Shown one piece after another: positions 34,208-43,361 of a DNA stretch of 64,000 nucleotides. The number at the start of each line of letters is the position of its first letter. The stretch's first letter is position 1. The notes below the pieces were generated by a model. It had not been told where the DNA came from. It saw nothing but the letters and a program-made list of their open reading frames with translations, and ran no database searches. Both the position numbers and the translations under genes were made by a program. Source of the stretch: Chryseobacterium shigense (GTDB lineage: Bacteria; Bacteroidota; Bacteroidia; Flavobacteriales; Weeksellaceae); contig NZ_JACHLC010000002.1 of assembly GCF_014207845.1 (NCBI RefSeq), positions 1 through 64,000 on the forward strand. The letters are read 5' to 3'.

Positions 34208-35203
34208 ATGAAACTTAACTTCGAACACCATCAGACCGCACATTGCGAAAACGGTGTTGCCTCCAATCTGTTACTCAATAAAGGCTTAAAGCTTAGCGAA
34301 CCTATGATCTTCGGGATCGGTTCCGGACTGTTTTTTGTCTATCTGCCGTTTCTGAAAGTCAATTTCGCACCGGGCTTCAGCTATAGACCGATGCCGGGTG
34401 CTATTTTCAGCAAGGCAGCCAAAAGACTGGGAATTAAAATCAAAAGAGAAAAATTTTCTAACCCTAAAGAAGCACAGTCTGCTTTAGAAAGAAACTTAAA
34501 CCAAAACATTCCTACAGGGCTTCAGGTAGGCGTTTTTAACCTTACCTATTTCCCCGAAGAATATAAATTCCACTTCAATGCCCACAATCTCGTGGTATAC
34601 GGAAAAGAAGACGGAAAATTCCTGATCAGCGACCCGGTGATGGATTATACCACTACCCTTACAGAAGCTGAGCTGGAAAAAGTGAGATATGCAAAAGGTG
34701 CGCTGCCACCGAAAGGACACATGTACTATCCTACCTATATTCCGGAACATGTAAATATTGAAGAAGCCATCAGAAAAGGAATTAAAGACACCTGCAAAAA
34801 TATGCTGGCTCCCGTTCCGCTTATTGGGGTAAAAGCCATGAGATGGGTTGCCAAAAGCATCCCGAAATGGGCTGAAAAGAAAGGCACTAAAGTCACCAAT
34901 CACTATCTGGGGCAGCTTATCAGAATGCAGGAAGAAATTGGTACCGGCGGCGGCGGTTTCAGGTTTATTTACGGTGCATTTCTTCAGGAAGCGGCAGTTA
35001 TTCTTAAAAATGACGAATTGAAAGAACTTTCGAAAGAAATTACAGCTATTGGCGACCTTTGGAGAGACTTTGCCGTGGATATTGCCCGTGTGTACAAAAA
35101 CAGGAACTCGAAAAGTGATATCTATAACAACCTTTCCAAATCCATGCTTCATATTGCCGATCTGGAAGAAGCTTTTTATAAGAAACTGAGAAAAGCAATC
35201 TGA
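34208..35203 (+). CDS. BtrH-like cysteine acyltransferase (BtrH N-terminal domain)
   Basis: A 331-residue protein. Residues 1-150 match the BtrH N-terminal domain, a papain/C39-like fold. BtrH in butirosin biosynthesis moves an acyl group from an ACP to an acceptor. The predicted triad is Cys13 (HHQTAHCENG), His126 (FNAHNLVVYG) and Asp142 (FLISDPVMD). The C-terminal half is helical and basic. It is two bases upstream of an ABC transporter gene and close to ACP and ketosynthase genes. It is a good candidate for transferring the ACP-bound aryl polyene to the resorcinol hydroxyl, forming the flexirubin ester (inference). Confidence 0.75.
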   Translation: MKLNFEHHQTAHCENGVASNLLLNKGLKLSEPMIFGIGSGLFFVYLPFLKVNFAPGFSYRPMPGAIFSKAAKRLGIKIKREKFSNPKEAQSALERNLNQNIPTGLQVGVFNLTYFPEEYKFHFNAHNLVVYGKEDGKFLISDPVMDYTTTLTEAELEKVRYAKGALPPKGHMYYPTYIPEHVNIEEAIRKGIKDTCKNMLAPVPLIGVKAMRWVAKSIPKWAEKKGTKVTNHYLGQLIRMQEEIGTGGGGFRFIYGAFLQEAAVILKNDELKELSKEITAIGDLWRDFAVDIARVYKNRNSKSDIYNNLSKSMLHIADLEEAFYKKLRKAI

Positions 35204-35204
35204 T

Positions 35205-35963
35205 ATGGCAGAGAATATGATTGAGATTAAAAATCTTTATAAAAAATACAAAAGTGCCGAAGACTTTTCTGTAAATGACATTTCATTGAATATAGAGAAA
35301 AACGAGATCTACGGAATTCTGGGACCAAACGGAGCAGGAAAAACTACTCTGATCTCTATGCTTTCCGGATTGATTAAACCTACTTCAGGGCAATTCAAAA
35401 TCAATGGTTTATCTCCTCAGAAAGATGGTTTTAAATTAAGACAGATCATTGGAATCGTTCCTCAGGAATACGCATTATATCCTACTTTAACAGCCCGGGA
35501 GAACCTGATGTTCTTTGGAAGCCTGTACGGTTTAAGCCACAAAAAATTAAGAAATACCATTGATGAATCCCTGGAAATTATGGGTTTATCAAAGTTTGCA
35601 GATAAACAGGTAGAGCAGTTTTCCGGCGGGATGAAACGCCGATGCAACCTTATTGCAGGAACTCTTCACAACCCAAAAGTCTTATTTTTGGACGAACCTA
35701 CTGTTGGCGTTGATGTTCAGTCTAAAAAAGTCATCATCGATTTCTTACAGGAACTGAATAAAAACGGGACGTGCATCATTTACACTTCCCATCACCTTTC
35801 CGAAGCGGAAGAATTCTGTACAAAAATTGCCATTATCGACAGGGGAAAAATCCACGCGGTAGGAACACCGGAAGAGCTGGTGGCACAGATTGCCAATGCT
35901 GAAAACCTGGAAGACGTTTTCATTTCATTAACAGGAAAAGAATTAAGAGATGTTGTTGTATAA
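35205..35963 (+). CDS. ABC transporter ATP-binding protein
   Basis: A 252-residue nucleotide-binding protein. Walker A is GPNGAGKTT (about 39-47), the Q-loop is in IVPQEYALYPT, the signature is QFSGGMKRR, Walker B is VLFLDEPTVG and the switch His is in YTSHHLSE. The type is the NodI/CcmA-like ATPase that pairs with ABC-2 permeases. Its end overlaps the permease gene by 14 bases. It probably powers export of a pigment precursor, lipid or glycan; the substrate is unknown. Confidence 0.93.
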   Translation: MAENMIEIKNLYKKYKSAEDFSVNDISLNIEKNEIYGILGPNGAGKTTLISMLSGLIKPTSGQFKINGLSPQKDGFKLRQIIGIVPQEYALYPTLTARENLMFFGSLYGLSHKKLRNTIDESLEIMGLSKFADKQVEQFSGGMKRRCNLIAGTLHNPKVLFLDEPTVGVDVQSKKVIIDFLQELNKNGTCIIYTSHHLSEAEEFCTKIAIIDRGKIHAVGTPEELVAQIANAENLEDVFISLTGKELRDVVV

Positions 35964-37218
35964 ACTTTGGAGAAGCTTCGTGAAAGAGATCCTTCTTCTG
36001 AAGAGGGATATTGGGGGAATAGTAATTATTTTCGTCATGCCGTTACTGTTGATTGTAACCATTACGTTAATCCAGGATTCCACTTTTAAAAACCTTGAAG
36101 GCTCAAAAATCCCTATCATTTTTATTGATAACGATAAATCTGAGGTCTCAAAAAACATAAAACAGGAACTGGAAACCAGCAAAACGTTCCAGCTACTGAC
36201 CAATTATAATGAAAAATCAGCGCAAGATGCCGTATTTTCAGGAGATTACCAAATGGCTATCGTGATTCCTGAAAATTTAACGAAAGATTTAAATTCAAAT
36301 ATAGATTCCAAGGTACAGACAATCGTAAGTTCATTTGGTCTGGAAGGAGATTCTGCAAAAGTTCAGAAAGCAGCTCCAAAAGCGAAGGAAATTCATCTGT
36401 ACTTTGATCCGGCTACCAATGCAGGATTCAAAAATTCAGTAATGAATTCCGTGAATAAAATGGTTTTTGAGATCGAAAACAAAAAGATCTATAAAGCATT
36501 CCAGGACCAACTGGGAACTGAGGAAAATCTTGAAGAGAATAAAAACCTTATCAGCTTCAAAGAAATCACACCCAAAAAAGGAGCTATGGAAGTAATGCCG
36601 AATTCCGTTCAGCATAACGTTCCTGCATGGACACTTTTTGCCATATTTTTTATTGTGGTTCCTTTATCTATCAATTTAGTTAAAGAAAAAAGCCAGGGTA
36701 CCAGCGTAAGAGCAAGAATCAGCCCGACTCCGTATTTTGTTCATATTTTAGGAAAAACATTCACCTACCTTATCATCTGCATTATTCAGTTTTTACTGAT
36801 GGTGGCTGTGGGAATCTATCTTTTCCCATATATGGACCTTCCTGCATTTGATGTTTCAGGGAAAATGTTCCAGCTTCTTGTCGTGACATTGTTCTCCGGA
36901 CTGGCAGCTATCGGGTTTGGTGTTTTATTGGGCACTATTGCCGATACCCAGGAACAGTCTGCCCCTTTTGGTGCAACTTCAGTGGTAGTTCTTGCTGCAA
37001 TCGGAGGAATATGGGTTCCCGTATTTTTAATGCCCGAATTTATGCAGACTGTAGCCAAATTTTCCCCTATGAACTGGGGACTGAATGCCTATTACGATAT
37101 TATTTTAAGAAACAGCGGAATCGCAGGAATTGCCAAAGAGCTTGCTTTCTTGTTTGCATTCTATATTGCCATGGTATCCATTTCCATTTTTTACGAAAGA
37201 AAACAAAATGCAGTCTAA
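35950..37218 (+). CDS. ABC-2 type transporter permease
   Basis: A 422-residue membrane protein: one N-terminal helix (about 20-40), a long extracytoplasmic region (about 45-225), then five C-terminal helices (from WTLFAIFFIVVPLSINLV onward), the type V/YhgE-like ABC-2 layout. EKSQGTSVRARISPTP is the coupling-helix region between helices. It overlaps the ATPase gene upstream and the thioesterase gene downstream (11 bases), so it is tightly coupled in unit 2. Confidence 0.9.
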   Translation: MLLYKLWRSFVKEILLLKRDIGGIVIIFVMPLLLIVTITLIQDSTFKNLEGSKIPIIFIDNDKSEVSKNIKQELETSKTFQLLTNYNEKSAQDAVFSGDYQMAIVIPENLTKDLNSNIDSKVQTIVSSFGLEGDSAKVQKAAPKAKEIHLYFDPATNAGFKNSVMNSVNKMVFEIENKKIYKAFQDQLGTEENLEENKNLISFKEITPKKGAMEVMPNSVQHNVPAWTLFAIFFIVVPLSINLVKEKSQGTSVRARISPTPYFVHILGKTFTYLIICIIQFLLMVAVGIYLFPYMDLPAFDVSGKMFQLLVVTLFSGLAAIGFGVLLGTIADTQEQSAPFGATSVVVLAAIGGIWVPVFLMPEFMQTVAKFSPMNWGLNAYYDIILRNSGIAGIAKELAFLFAFYIAMVSISIFYERKQNAV

Positions 37219-37633
37219 AGAAAACATATTAACCTGTACCGAAGAAGTAAGGGTAAGATTCAATGAAACAGATCCGCTGGGAATTGTCTGGCATGGACAT
37301 TATATTGTCTATTTTGAAGACGGAAGAGAAGCTTTCGGGAGACAGCACGGCCTTACTTACCTCGATATTCAGAATGCAGGATATGTGACGCCCATCGTTA
37401 AAAGCACCTGTGAACATTTTCTTCCTTTAAAATATGGGGAAACCTTCAGAATTGTGACCACTTTTGTGAATTCAGTATCCGCAAAACTGATTTATACTTA
37501 TGAGCTTTTCAACCAGGATAATCAGCTTGTCTGCAGCGGAGAAACTATTCAGGTATTCTTAGACAGCAGCGGAAACCTATGTCTGTATAATCCTGATTTT
37601 TTTCAGGCATGGAAAGATAAAATGGGACTATGA
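37208..37633 (+). CDS. YbgC-like acyl thioesterase
   Basis: 141 residues from the ATG at 37208. A longer in-frame ORF would run 89 bases into the permease gene, so the short start is preferred. The motif RFNETDPLGIVWHGHYIVYFED places catalytic Asp22 and the family His pair as in YbgC/4-hydroxybenzoyl-CoA thioesterases. It may release stalled acyl groups from ACP or hydrolyse the aryl-polyene thioester, as thioesterases do in other aryl-polyene loci. The stop overlaps the start of the ketosynthase gene. Confidence 0.83.
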   Translation: MQSKENILTCTEEVRVRFNETDPLGIVWHGHYIVYFEDGREAFGRQHGLTYLDIQNAGYVTPIVKSTCEHFLPLKYGETFRIVTTFVNSVSAKLIYTYELFNQDNQLVCSGETIQVFLDSSGNLCLYNPDFFQAWKDKMGL

Positions 37634-38766
37634 TGAAGAAGGAAATTTACATTACAGATTACAACTGCGTCACGCCTTTAGGGTTTGATGTTTCCTCCAA
37701 CTGGAATAATCTGGTAGAAGGAAAATCGGGTGTAGCACTGCATAAAGTGATTGAAAACCAGGAAGCCTTTTATGCTTCAATTATTGATACTGAAAAACTT
37801 AACGAAGAGTTCAAAAATAAATTTGAAAATCCGGATTTTACCAGATTGGAGAAAATGTTTCTTCTAAGCCTGAAACCGCTTGTTGACAAGCATCCGGTTA
37901 CAGAAGAAACCGCATTTATATTATCCACGACAAAAGGAAACATCAGTTTATTAAAAAACCAGACCAAATTACCGGAAGGTGTTTATCTTTCCAATTTAGC
38001 TCAGAAAATTGCTGATTATTTTGGATTTAAAACAAAACCCATCGTAGTCTCCAATGCCTGTGTTTCAGGAGTTATGGCCATTGCCGTTGCCAAAAACATG
38101 ATCCTTGCAGGAAAATATAAAGATGCTATTGTAATTGCGGGTGATGAAGTTTCCGAGTTTGTTATTTCAGGTTTTAATTCTTTCCAGGCTATCGGAACAG
38201 AGCCCTGCAAGCCTTATGATAAAAACAGAAACGGGATCAATATCGGTGAAGCTACGGCTGCAGTATATATTACCTCAGTTCTGAATGAAAACGAAAAATT
38301 TAGTTTCAAAATACTTGGAGATTCTGCAGTGAATGATGCCAATCATATTTCCGGACCTTCCAGAACAGGAGACGGACTGTACGCCAGTATCAAAAACGCC
38401 GTGACAGAAGCCAATATTTCCACAGAACAGATTGATTTTATTTCTGCCCACGGAACCGCCACACTATATAATGATGAAATGGAAGCTATTGCTTTCAACA
38501 GAATGGAACTTCAAAATGCCCCGTTAAACAGCATGAAAGGATATTACGGCCATTGCTTAGGTGCTTCCGGACTTCTGGAAAGCATCATATCTATGGAAAG
38601 TGCCCGTCATGGGATTCTTATTCCTTCCAGGAATTTTGAGGAAATGGGAGTTTCACAACATTTGAATATTATTAAAGAAAATCAGCCTGCGAAGATTAAA
38701 TACATTTTAAAAACAGCGTCAGGCTTTGGAGGATGCAACGCGGCGGTTGTTCTGGAAAAATGTTAA
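37630..38766 (+). CDS. Beta-ketoacyl-ACP synthase (FabF-like)
   Basis: A 378-residue thiolase-fold condensing enzyme with an intact Cys-His-His triad: Cys144 (SNACVSG), His274 (SAHGTAT) and His308 ([10 protein letters not shown]). It is slightly short for FabF, mainly in the N-terminal half. The first ATG overlaps the thioesterase stop (ATGATGA), and the second ATG three bases later is equally possible. It should perform decarboxylative condensations with malonyl-ACP in polyene extension. The following gene encodes a degenerate ketosynthase-like partner. Confidence 0.88.
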   Translation: MMKKEIYITDYNCVTPLGFDVSSNWNNLVEGKSGVALHKVIENQEAFYASIIDTEKLNEEFKNKFENPDFTRLEKMFLLSLKPLVDKHPVTEETAFILSTTKGNISLLKNQTKLPEGVYLSNLAQKIADYFGFKTKPIVVSNACVSGVMAIAVAKNMILAGKYKDAIVIAGDEVSEFVISGFNSFQAIGTEPCKPYDKNRNGINIGEATAAVYITSVLNENEKFSFKILGDSAVNDANHISGPSRTGDGLYASIKNAVTEANISTEQIDFISAHGTATLYNDEMEAIAFNRMELQNAPLNSMKGYYGHCLGASGLLESIISMESARHGILIPSRNFEEMGVSQHLNIIKENQPAKIKYILKTASGFGGCNAAVVLEKC

Positions 38767-38767
38767 C

Positions 38768-39325
38768 ATGAAAACAATGAAAAAAACAGACAGCTGCACC
38801 ATAGAACACTCAAAAATAACCGTCAATGGAAACCTTATTTTTGAAAGCCAGAGCGAAACTTTTCATGACTTTGCAAAAGAAGCGTATAAAAACTTGGAAC
38901 TCACCTATCCGAAATTCCACAAGATGGATAACCTGAGTAAGCTGGCTTTCCTGGCTGCAGAAATGATTCTAAAAGATGAAGATCACAGCAGAACAGCGGT
39001 GGTTTTCGCCAACAGATCATCAAGCCTTGATACAGATTTTAAATACCAGGAAAGTATCAATTCCCAGGAAAACTATTTCCCGAGTCCTGCTGTATTTGTT
39101 TATACCTTACCCAACATATGTGTAGGTGAGATCAGCATTAAACACAACATGCAGACGGAAAATGCCTTTTTTGTGCTGGATGAATTTGATGAAACTTTTT
39201 TAAACGACTACGCAGAACAGATCCTGCTGTCCGGAAAAGCAGATAAAGTTCTCTGTGGCTGGACAGAACTTTATCAGGATAATTATAAAGCTTTTGTATA
39301 TTTGCTAAATAACAAAAAAAACTAA
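38768..39325 (+). CDS. Short ketosynthase-like protein without active-site residues
   Basis: 185 residues from the ATG at 38768, one base after the ketosynthase stop; a longer ORF overlapping that gene is not needed. It resembles only the N-terminal half of a beta-ketoacyl synthase: an [10 protein letters not shown] segment, [25 protein letters not shown], then a core strand ending in [11 protein letters not shown]. The nucleophile Cys is not present in its usual motif, and both catalytic His regions are missing. It is probably non-catalytic, possibly a partner of a neighbouring ketosynthase. A similar short protein labelled 3-oxoacyl-ACP synthase occurs in related pigment loci (from memory). 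Confidence 0.6.
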   Translation: MKTMKKTDSCTIEHSKITVNGNLIFESQSETFHDFAKEAYKNLELTYPKFHKMDNLSKLAFLAAEMILKDEDHSRTAVVFANRSSSLDTDFKYQESINSQENYFPSPAVFVYTLPNICVGEISIKHNMQTENAFFVLDEFDETFLNDYAEQILLSGKADKVLCGWTELYQDNYKAFVYLLNNKKN

Positions 39326-39346
39326 CATTAAAGTTTATTATTAAGG

Positions 39347-39907
39347 ATGAAGGATGTTTTTTTATTATTAACGTTTTTATTAAGTTTTACAAGTTTTGCC
39401 CAGAAGGTTAAACTTGAGAATTTCCAATTAATAAGTTATGACATTAATTCATCCAATAAAGTTGAATTTAATTCATATTCTACTATAGATAAAAATGGAA
39501 AACTTAATGTTTATATTGACGGATATAAAGAAAAAAAATATTATTCATATCAATTATCTGAAACAGAAATTAAATTGATAAACGGTTTAGATAAAGAAAA
39601 TCTCGAGTCTTTTGTTGCAAAAAAACAATTAGATGCTAATCACGGTTATGCAGGAAGCAGAGATTATATTTCATTTCAAAAAAATGGAAAGAAAAAAGAA
39701 ATTTGTTTTATTTTACCTTTTATGAATTCTGAATTTTTGAAAATATTAAATTCACTTAAGGATAAGATATATTCACAGCAAAATACTGCTGAAACCCCAA
39801 AGTTTCATATCAATTTCGACAAACTAGAAAAAGATATTTTAAAACAAAATCAAATTGACAATTATCTACCACAAAAAACATTACCTCCTCCCCCAATGTC
39901 AAGATAA
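39347..39907 (+). CDS. A+T-rich exported orphan protein
   Basis: 186 residues, no family recognised. It has a signal peptide (VFLLLTFLLSFTSFAQ, ending about residue 19). The mature part is rich in Lys, Asn and Ile and ends in a Pro-rich tail (PPPPMSR). Its DNA is clearly richer in A+T than its neighbours: the line starting at 39481 has 11 G+C in 60, against 22 in 60 at 39001. It interrupts the run of fatty-acid-type genes between the short ketosynthase-like protein and the ACP. Recent insertion is suspected. A pigment function is not supported. Confidence 0.65.
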   Translation: MKDVFLLLTFLLSFTSFAQKVKLENFQLISYDINSSNKVEFNSYSTIDKNGKLNVYIDGYKEKKYYSYQLSETEIKLINGLDKENLESFVAKKQLDANHGYAGSRDYISFQKNGKKKEICFILPFMNSEFLKILNSLKDKIYSQQNTAETPKFHINFDKLEKDILKQNQIDNYLPQKTLPPPPMSR

Positions 39908-39968
39908 TAACTCTTGAATTTTAGAAGAATGAGTAATTATTCTGTGGTAACTATTATTAAAATTATTT

Positions 39969-40226
39969 ATGGAAAACTTAAAAACAGAATTGAAGCACAA
40001 AATTATTGAAGTCCTTAACCTTGAAGACGTTTCCGTAGAAGAGATCAAAGATGCAGATCCTTTATTCGGAGGCGGTCTTGGCCTTGATTCTATCGACGCT
40101 TTGGAACTTATCGTTCTTCTTGATAAAGACTATGGAATAAAATTAGCCGACCCGAAAAAAGGGAAAGAAATTTTCCAGTCTATTGATACAATGGCTGCAT
40201 TTATTGAAGCAAACAGAACGAAGTAA
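39969..40226 (+). CDS. Acyl carrier protein (unit 2)
   Basis: An 85-residue acidic four-helix carrier. The phosphopantetheine serine is Ser41 in GLGLDSIDALEL, just before helix II. The N-terminus is MENLKTELKHKIIEVL. It carries growing acyl chains for the ketosynthases around it and is followed by a palindromic repeat, then the next ketosynthase gene. A second ACP is encoded at 54982, so the locus has two dedicated carriers, as in other aryl-polyene systems. Confidence 0.92.
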   Translation: MENLKTELKHKIIEVLNLEDVSVEEIKDADPLFGGGLGLDSIDALELIVLLDKDYGIKLADPKKGKEIFQSIDTMAAFIEANRTK

Positions 40227-40241
40227 ATTAATGTACTAATT

Positions 40242-40288
40242 TAACAGTGTATCAATCTACCAATAATTGCTAGATTGTTACACTGTTA
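40242..40288. repeat. Palindromic repeat, copy A
   Basis: Arms of 17 bases, 40242-40258 (TAACAGTGTATCAATCT) and 40272-40288 (AGATTGTTACACTGTTA), are complementary with one mismatch around a 13-base loop. The core ATTGTTACACTGTTACATT (40274-40292) differs by one base from the core shared by copies B (54921) and C (56527). It lies between the ACP gene and a ketosynthase gene. It lacks a T-run and so is not a standard terminator. Confidence 0.8.
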
Positions 40289-40302
40289 CATTATAAAAAA
40301 AC

Positions 40303-41502
40303 ATGAGTCGAAAAATTGCCATAACAGGAATGGGGATCATTTCTTCCATAGGAAATAATGTGGAAGAAAATCTTATTTCGCTGAAAACCGGGAAACATGG
40401 AATTTCAGACATTGAGATGTTTGAAACCCGTCATGCCGGATCTATAAAAACAGGCGAAATAAAACGGTCTAATGAAGAACTTGTACAGAAACTTCAGTTA
40501 CCTGAAGACAACAACGTTACAAGAACCTCTTTATTAGGTATGGTTGCCGCCAAAGAAGCTGTGGAATCTGCAGGAATTACAGATATTAATGCCTATAAAA
40601 CCGGACTGATTTCCTCTACCAGCGTAGGTGGAATGGATGTTACGGAAAAATATTTCTACACGTACGAAGACTTTCCTGAAAAGCAAAAATACATCGATGC
40701 TCATGATGCTGGCAACTCTTCACTGGCAATTGCTGATTATCTGGGATTAAAAGGCATGGTTTCCACGATCAGTACAGCCTGTTCCTCAGCTGCCAATGCT
40801 ATTATGATGGGGGCAAAACTCATCAAAAACGGAGTTTTAGACCGTGTAATAGTAGGTGGGACAGATTCACTTTCAAAATTTACTTTGAATGGGTTCAATA
40901 CACTGATGATCCTTACAGATTCTTACAACACTCCTTTTGACAATGACCGAAAAGGTCTGAATCTGGGAGAAGCCGCAGCTTTTATCGTTCTTGAATCTGA
41001 TGAAGTGGTGAAAAAAGAAAATAAAAAAGTCCTCGCTTATCTTTCAGGTTACGGCAATGCAAATGATGCCCATCATCAGACCGCATCGTCAGAAAACGGA
41101 CAAGGAGCTTTTTTAGCTATGCAACAGGCATTTAAAGTTTCCGGATTTGCCAAAGAAGATATTGATTATATTAACGTTCACGGAACGGCAACTCCTAACA
41201 ACGATTTATCAGAAGGAATTGCCATGATCAGGATCTTTGGTGAAAATCAGGTTCCTGAATTCAGTTCTACCAAAGCTTTTACAGGCCATACTCTGGCAGC
41301 GGCGGCAGGAATTGAAGCTGTATTTTCCATTCTGGCTATGCAGCACGGGCTTATTTTTCCAAATCTGAATTTCAAAACGAAAATGCAGGAGTTTGACTTA
41401 ACTCCCGTTACCGAACTGAAAGAGAAAAACATTAATCATGTACTTTCCAACTCGTTCGGTTTCGGAGGCAATTGTTCTACCTTAATTTTCTCAAAATCAT
41501 GA
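40303..41502 (+). CDS. Beta-ketoacyl-ACP synthase II-like (polyene ketosynthase)
   Basis: A 399-residue FabF-type enzyme of normal length. The triad is Cys160 (ISTACSSAAN), His293 (NVHGTATPNND) and His329 (FTGHTLAAAAG). Its stop overlaps the start of the chain-length-factor-like gene (ATGA), the classic coupling of a KS/CLF heterodimer. The pair probably builds the polyene chain from an ACP-bound aryl starter with malonyl units (family knowledge from aryl-polyene synthases; role here inferred). Confidence 0.9.
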   Translation: MSRKIAITGMGIISSIGNNVEENLISLKTGKHGISDIEMFETRHAGSIKTGEIKRSNEELVQKLQLPEDNNVTRTSLLGMVAAKEAVESAGITDINAYKTGLISSTSVGGMDVTEKYFYTYEDFPEKQKYIDAHDAGNSSLAIADYLGLKGMVSTISTACSSAANAIMMGAKLIKNGVLDRVIVGGTDSLSKFTLNGFNTLMILTDSYNTPFDNDRKGLNLGEAAAFIVLESDEVVKKENKKVLAYLSGYGNANDAHHQTASSENGQGAFLAMQQAFKVSGFAKEDIDYINVHGTATPNNDLSEGIAMIRIFGENQVPEFSSTKAFTGHTLAAAAGIEAVFSILAMQHGLIFPNLNFKTKMQEFDLTPVTELKEKNINHVLSNSFGFGGNCSTLIFSKS

Positions 41503-42563
41503 GTGCAGTATACATCAACAGTGCATCCTGCATCTCTGTACAGGACACTTTAAAAGAAAATTTTTTCCAGAATCTGGTGGCTGAAAATACCGTTCAGATC
41601 TTAAAAGCTATAGAACCGAACTATAAAGAATTCATTCCGCCTGCCATGAGCAGAAGAATGTCTAAAACCGTAAAAATGAGCTCCGTAGCTTCACATTACG
41701 CTTTAAAGGAAGCAGGAATCGAACAGCCGGATGCCATTATCGTAGGAACAGGAATGGGATGCTCACAGGATTCTGAAAAATTCCTGAAAAATGTGATCGA
41801 TAATCATGAAGAGTTTTTAACTCCTACATTCTTTATTCAATCCACCCATAATACCGTTGCAGGGCAGATTGCTTTGGGCCTTCAATGTCATGCATACAAT
41901 TTTACATACGTCAACACATCTTCCTCACTGGAATTTTCCTTCCTTGACGCCAAGCTGCAGATCAATGACGGGGAAGCTGAAAACGTACTTGCAGGTGCTG
42001 CGGATGAGCAGACTGACAGAACTATGGAACTGTACCGTCTTAACCATACCATCAAAAAAGAAGAAAATCTTCCTGCTGATTATTTACATTCTGAAACGGA
42101 TGGAGTAATCTGGGGTGAAGGGGCTGCTTTTTTTGTTTTAGGAAAGGATAAAACTGAAAATTCTTACGCAAAACTTAACGACATCCAGATTATCAACAGA
42201 TTGGATATAGAAGAAGTACAATCATTTATAACAGATTTTCTTGCTAAAAATAATCTGACAAATAAAGATATTGATACCGTAATCTTAGGTTTCAGCGGAG
42301 ATGCAACATCTGATGTTTACCATAAAAAAACAATGAATCTTTTCCCAAACTCCGCTTTACTGTATTACAAACATCTGAGCGGCGAATTCAATACAGCAAG
42401 CGGTTTTTCAACTTTTATGGCCTGTAACATCCTGAAAGAACAGCAAATTCCTGAAATCATGATGATTAACTCAGAAAAGAAGTCTGAAATTAAAAATGTT
42501 CTTCTTTATAATCATCTGGCGGGAAGTGATCACAGTCTCGTTTTATTGGAGAGGGCTTTGTAA
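41499..42563 (+). CDS. Chain-length-factor-like ketosynthase homologue
   Basis: 354 residues from the ATG overlapping the KS stop; the longer upstream reading into the KS gene is disfavoured. It has a ketosynthase fold, but the nucleophile region reads YVNTSSSLEFS (Thr/Ser at 140-143 in place of Cys). The two His motifs are replaced (ILGFSGDATSD and EFNTASGFSTF). Such non-catalytic partners set chain length in type II polyketide and aryl-polyene synthases. It probably dimerises with the upstream KS at 40303. Confidence 0.83.
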   Translation: MSAVYINSASCISVQDTLKENFFQNLVAENTVQILKAIEPNYKEFIPPAMSRRMSKTVKMSSVASHYALKEAGIEQPDAIIVGTGMGCSQDSEKFLKNVIDNHEEFLTPTFFIQSTHNTVAGQIALGLQCHAYNFTYVNTSSSLEFSFLDAKLQINDGEAENVLAGAADEQTDRTMELYRLNHTIKKEENLPADYLHSETDGVIWGEGAAFFVLGKDKTENSYAKLNDIQIINRLDIEEVQSFITDFLAKNNLTNKDIDTVILGFSGDATSDVYHKKTMNLFPNSALLYYKHLSGEFNTASGFSTFMACNILKEQQIPEIMMINSEKKSEIKNVLLYNHLAGSDHSLVLLERAL

Positions 42564-42605
42564 AGGTAAATTTCTCTGTTAAAAAACGACTAAAAAATTC
42601 AAGAG

Positions 42606-43361
42606 ATGAAGCATTACCCATTCATTCTATTTTATCTTTTCTGTAATGTGTTTATTTATGCATTTCATGGAGGTTTTTGGGTTTATATAGCTTGCTTTCT
42701 TGCTTTTTCTGTGGTTGTGGTCTGGGGTTCTTTTGATATTGGACTTGGATATTTCGTCAACAGCATTACCCATAAAAGAACAAAAATTGATGAAGTTGCC
42801 CTTACTTTTGATGACGGGCCTACTGAATTTACACCCAAATTCTTAGATTTACTCAAAGAACATCAGGTAAAAGCCACTTTTTTCTGCATCGGAAAACAGA
42901 TCGAAAAATATCCTGAAACATTTCAGAGAATTATCGAGGAAGGGCATACTGTTGGGAATCATACCTATTCCCATGCAAACAATACAGGTTTTTTATCTGC
43001 TTCAAAAATGACAGAGGAAATTGAGAAATGTGATGAAGTGATGTTAAAAGCCGGCAATCTTAAAACTGATTTATACCGCCCTCCTTTTGGAGTTACCAAT
43101 CCCAGTATTGCCAAAGCTATCAAGAGAACTGATAAAAAAAGCATCGGCTGGAATGTCCGTTCACTGGATACCATTACAGATGATGAAAAAAAGATCTTTA
43201 GAAGAGTTACCAAAGACCTGAAAAAAGGCAGTATTATCCTTCTCCACGACACCTCTGAAAAGACCTATAACGTATTGGTAGATTTATTGCTATTTTTGAA
43301 GGATAAAAAATATTCGACGTTTACAGTCGATTCAATTACAAAATCAAAGAAAAATGATTAA
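42606..43361 (+). CDS. Polysaccharide deacetylase (NodB homology domain)
   Basis: A 251-residue protein with one or two N-terminal membrane helices (about 5-20 and 25-45) and then a NodB domain. Motifs are TFDDGP (Asp69, Asp70), the zinc-binding GNHTYSH (His119, His123), RPPFG (158-162), WNVRSLDT and LLHD (His214). It removes N- or O-acetyl groups, presumably on the periplasmic side. It overlaps the LolA-like gene by eight bases. Its substrate within the pigment locus is not obvious; it may act on a glycolipid anchor (speculative). Confidence 0.88.
   Translation: MKHYPFILFYLFCNVFIYAFHGGFWVYIACFLAFSVVVVWGSFDIGLGYFVNSITHKRTKIDEVALTFDDGPTEFTPKFLDLLKEHQVKATFFCIGKQIEKYPETFQRIIEEGHTVGNHTYSHANNTGFLSASKMTEEIEKCDEVMLKAGNLKTDLYRPPFGVTNPSIAKAIKRTDKKSIGWNVRSLDTITDDEKKIFRRVTKDLKKGSIILLHDTSEKTYNVLVDLLLFLKDKKYSTFTVDSITKSKKND

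Noticed and set aside
40242..40288. Rho-independent terminator inside unit 2
   Set aside because: The stem is A+T-rich, there is no proper T-run, and homologous elements occur inside the other operon.
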